Assembly (NCBI RefSeq): GCF_900166985.1
Contig: NZ_FUZK01000003.1
Location: forward strand, 124,001-188,000
Source: Acholeplasma oculi
GTDB taxonomy: Bacteria > Bacillota_I > Bacilli_A > Acholeplasmatales > Acholeplasmataceae
Length of the DNA stretch: 64,000 bases
Reading direction: 5' to 3'
The position numbers were made by a program, and so were the translations under genes. Below the pieces are notes generated by a model. The model was not told the DNA's origin. It saw only the letters and a list, made by a program, of their open reading frames with translations, and did not search any database. Below, piece after piece: positions 62,510 to 64,000 of the stretch. The first letter of the stretch is position 1, and the number at the start of each line of letters is the position of its first letter.

Positions 62510-62534
62510 TAAAAACTCCATACTATGTATGGAG
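62510..62534 (-). terminator. Intrinsic terminator after the CapD-type gene
   Basis: Stem CTCCATAC with GTATGGAG, 3-nt loop, followed on the minus strand by TTTTTATTTT; 26 nt after the stop at 62561. Confidence 0.85.
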
Positions 62535-62560
62535 AATTTTGAAAGTTTTGTAAACTTTTC

Positions 62561-64000
62561 TTAACTTGTTATTTTATAGGATTGAACAATCTTTGCGACA
62601 TGTTCTTTAATTTGGTGATTATCTAAGGTATGGAAGGTTTCAATCAACTCTTTAAATAATACATCGTTTAAAGTATCATCCACACGGTGTTCAACAAATA
62701 TGGATTGATTATTGGTTTTGTGAAGATCTTTATCCTTCACATCAACCAATAACTCTTCATAGAGTTTTTCACCTGGTCTTAATCCAACAATTTCTATTTC
62801 AATATCTTCACCAACTCTTAAACCCGCTAAACGGATCATCTTAGTTGCAAGATCATATATTTTTACAGGTTCACCCATGTCTAAAATAAATAAATCACCT
62901 TTTTTAGCATAAACACCACACTGTAAGATGAGTCCTACAGCCTCTGGTATCGTCATAAAGTATCTTGTGATGTCTTTATGTGTAACAGTCACTGGACCAC
63001 CATCTGCGATTTGCTTTTTAAATAAAGGAATAACTGATCCATTTGAACCTAATACATTACCAAATCTTACTGCTGCAAAACTCGTTTCACTTTTTGCTTG
63101 TTCATGTTTAATAATGAGTTCTGCAAACCTCTTTGTAGCACCCATCACATTGGTTGAACGAACAGCTTTATCACTCGATACTAAGACAAATTTTTTAACC
63201 TTGTATTTAGTGGATAGTGTTGCTGTATTATAGGTTCCTAATACATTGGTTCTAACTGCCTCAACTGAGCTATCTTCCATTAATGGAACATGTTTATAGG
63301 CTGCTGCGTGGAAAACAATCGTTGGTTTAAATTCTTTAAATATCTCTTCTAATCTCTCTTTATTATAAACACTTCCGATACGGACCACTAATTCAGGGAA
63401 TTTGTGGTCAGTTTGTTTATGTGCTTTTCTTAAGAGCTCCATTTGAATATCATAAGCATTATTTTCATAGATATCAAAAATAATGAGTTGTTTTGGTTTT
63501 AAATCAAATATTTGACGAGAAAGTTCACTTCCAATAGAGCCACCTCCACCCGTAACTAAAACCACTTCATTTTCAATAAAATCATGAATACCTTGATTAT
63601 CCAGTTCAATAACTGGACGATCGAGTAAGTCTTCAACTTTTAAATCAATTAATTTTGGTTTTTCATTTTCTTCAATATCTTCCAAGATATTTAATTTTCT
63701 AATTTTAATATGTTGTTTCATCAACGTATTGATTAAATGATGGAATCGATCCTTTTCTAAATCCTTAATGGCAAGAATTGCTTCTTCGATTTTATACTTT
63801 TTAACAACAGCATCAATATCACCTAATGTACCTACAATATTAATACCTAAGATTCTTTTACCTATTTTATCTGGATTATCATCCACATAACAAACAGGTA
63901 TATTATTTAAATCCTTATTTTTATAAATTTCTTTAGCAACAATCTCACCTGCAGAACCTGCTCCAATGATTAAGGTTCTAGCACCAATTGTTTTAATCCA
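62561..64000 (-). CDS. CapD/PglF-type UDP-sugar 4,6-dehydratase, 5' end outside window
   Basis: The frame is open to position 64000 (480 codons visible), so the ATG at 63886 is internal. The visible start TLIIGAGSAGEIVAKEIY and YVDDNPDKIGKRILG form the N-terminal Rossmann sensor domain; the catalytic SDR part has VTGGGGSIGSELSRQIF (about 150-166 of the visible part), SSDKAVRSTNVMGATKR and a C-terminal GLRPGEKLYEELL. Family members act on UDP-GlcNAc and usually have N-terminal membrane helices, which would lie beyond the window. It can start a deoxyamino sugar for the surface glycan. Confidence 0.93.
   Translation of the reverse strand, partial: WIKTIGARTLIIGAGSAGEIVAKEIYKNKDLNNIPVCYVDDNPDKIGKRILGINIVGTLGDIDAVVKKYKIEEAILAIKDLEKDRFHHLINTLMKQHIKIRKLNILEDIEENEKPKLIDLKVEDLLDRPVIELDNQGIHDFIENEVVLVTGGGGSIGSELSRQIFDLKPKQLIIFDIYENNAYDIQMELLRKAHKQTDHKFPELVVRIGSVYNKERLEEIFKEFKPTIVFHAAAYKHVPLMEDSSVEAVRTNVLGTYNTATLSTKYKVKKFVLVSSDKAVRSTNVMGATKRFAELIIKHEQAKSETSFAAVRFGNVLGSNGSVIPLFKKQIADGGPVTVTHKDITRYFMTIPEAVGLILQCGVYAKKGDLFILDMGEPVKIYDLATKMIRLAGLRVGEDIEIEIVGLRPGEKLYEELLVDVKDKDLHKTNNQSIFVEHRVDDTLNDVLFKELIETFHTLDNHQIKEHVAKIVQSYKITS

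Noticed and set aside
1-64000. Mycoplasma-type code with TGA as Trp
   Set aside because: Several conserved genes end in TGA exactly where their family ends and in ATGA overlaps with the next gene; conserved tryptophans are TGG.
1-64000. tRNA, rRNA or CRISPR array
   Set aside because: I found no cloverleaf-like CCA-end sequences, rRNA-like segments or regularly spaced direct repeats.

Overview
The window is AT-rich and uses TGA as a true stop (for example the ATGA overlap of degV with the next gene, and the TGA ends of cpsC and cpsD), so it is read with the standard bacterial code. AT-richness, compact operons, Firmicutes-type genes and polysaccharide genes without teichoic acid or Gram-negative outer-membrane genes suggest an Acholeplasma-like mollicute or a close low-GC Firmicutes relative. 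This assignment is an inference. Nearly all genes lie on the minus strand. I see no rRNA, tRNA or CRISPR array.

Layout. 1-4.0 kb: end of a glycosyltransferase and a complete set for GDP-D-glycero-alpha-D-manno-heptose (hddA, gmhA, hddC, gmhB). 4.0-7.8 kb: cpsC-cpsD-cpsB polysaccharide length/tyrosine-kinase control genes, then degV and a NYN-domain gene. 7.8-11.6 kb: uvrB-pepF. 11.6-24.6 kb: an accessory island of poorly known and partly broken genes. It includes a DUF3696-type AAA ATPase with a partner gene, a three-gene set ending in a 1.2-kb-residue-scale protein with a PD-(D/E)XK nuclease-like end, a nucleotidyltransferase with an in-frame stop, and an AbiH-like fragment. A second, diverged copy of the uvrB terminator, promoter and 5' end sits inside it, so about 11 kb is bracketed by direct repeats of about 355 bp. 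24.6-31.6 kb: two FtsX/MacB-type ABC transporter units, each preceded by a near-identical 110-nt hairpin leader. 31.6-35 kb: potassium uptake ktrBA and an SGNH hydrolase. 35-41.4 kb: an HPrK/PEPCK-superfamily protein (plus strand) facing the glmS-glmM-glmU operon for UDP-GlcNAc. 41.7-44 kb: a decayed and an intact ISL3-like insertion sequence. 44-57.4 kb: surface polysaccharide genes (wzx, wzy, glf, four glycosyltransferases, priming sugar transferase, a winged-helix/Rossmann protein, galE), headed downstream by a remarkable lipoprotein. 57.5-64 kb: PP2C phosphatase, a frameshifted membrane protein gene, SHOCT protein, sugar-cluster nucleotidyltransferase, glnA and a CapD-type UDP-sugar dehydratase that runs off the window.

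How it fits together. glmSMU supplies UDP-GlcNAc, CapD-type dehydratase, galE and glf modify UDP-sugars, the heptose genes give GDP-heptose, the priming transferase and glycosyltransferases build a lipid-linked unit, Wzx and Wzy export and polymerise it, and CpsBCD likely control chain length. The most striking single gene is a 773-residue lipoprotein made of 16 consecutive 11-residue coiled-coil repeats, an Ig-like segment and a C-terminal domain whose catalytic residues and their spacing match family GT80 sialyltransferases. The best candidates for an undescribed system are the gene sets inside the uvrB-flanked island and the duplicated leader RNA of the ABC transporters.
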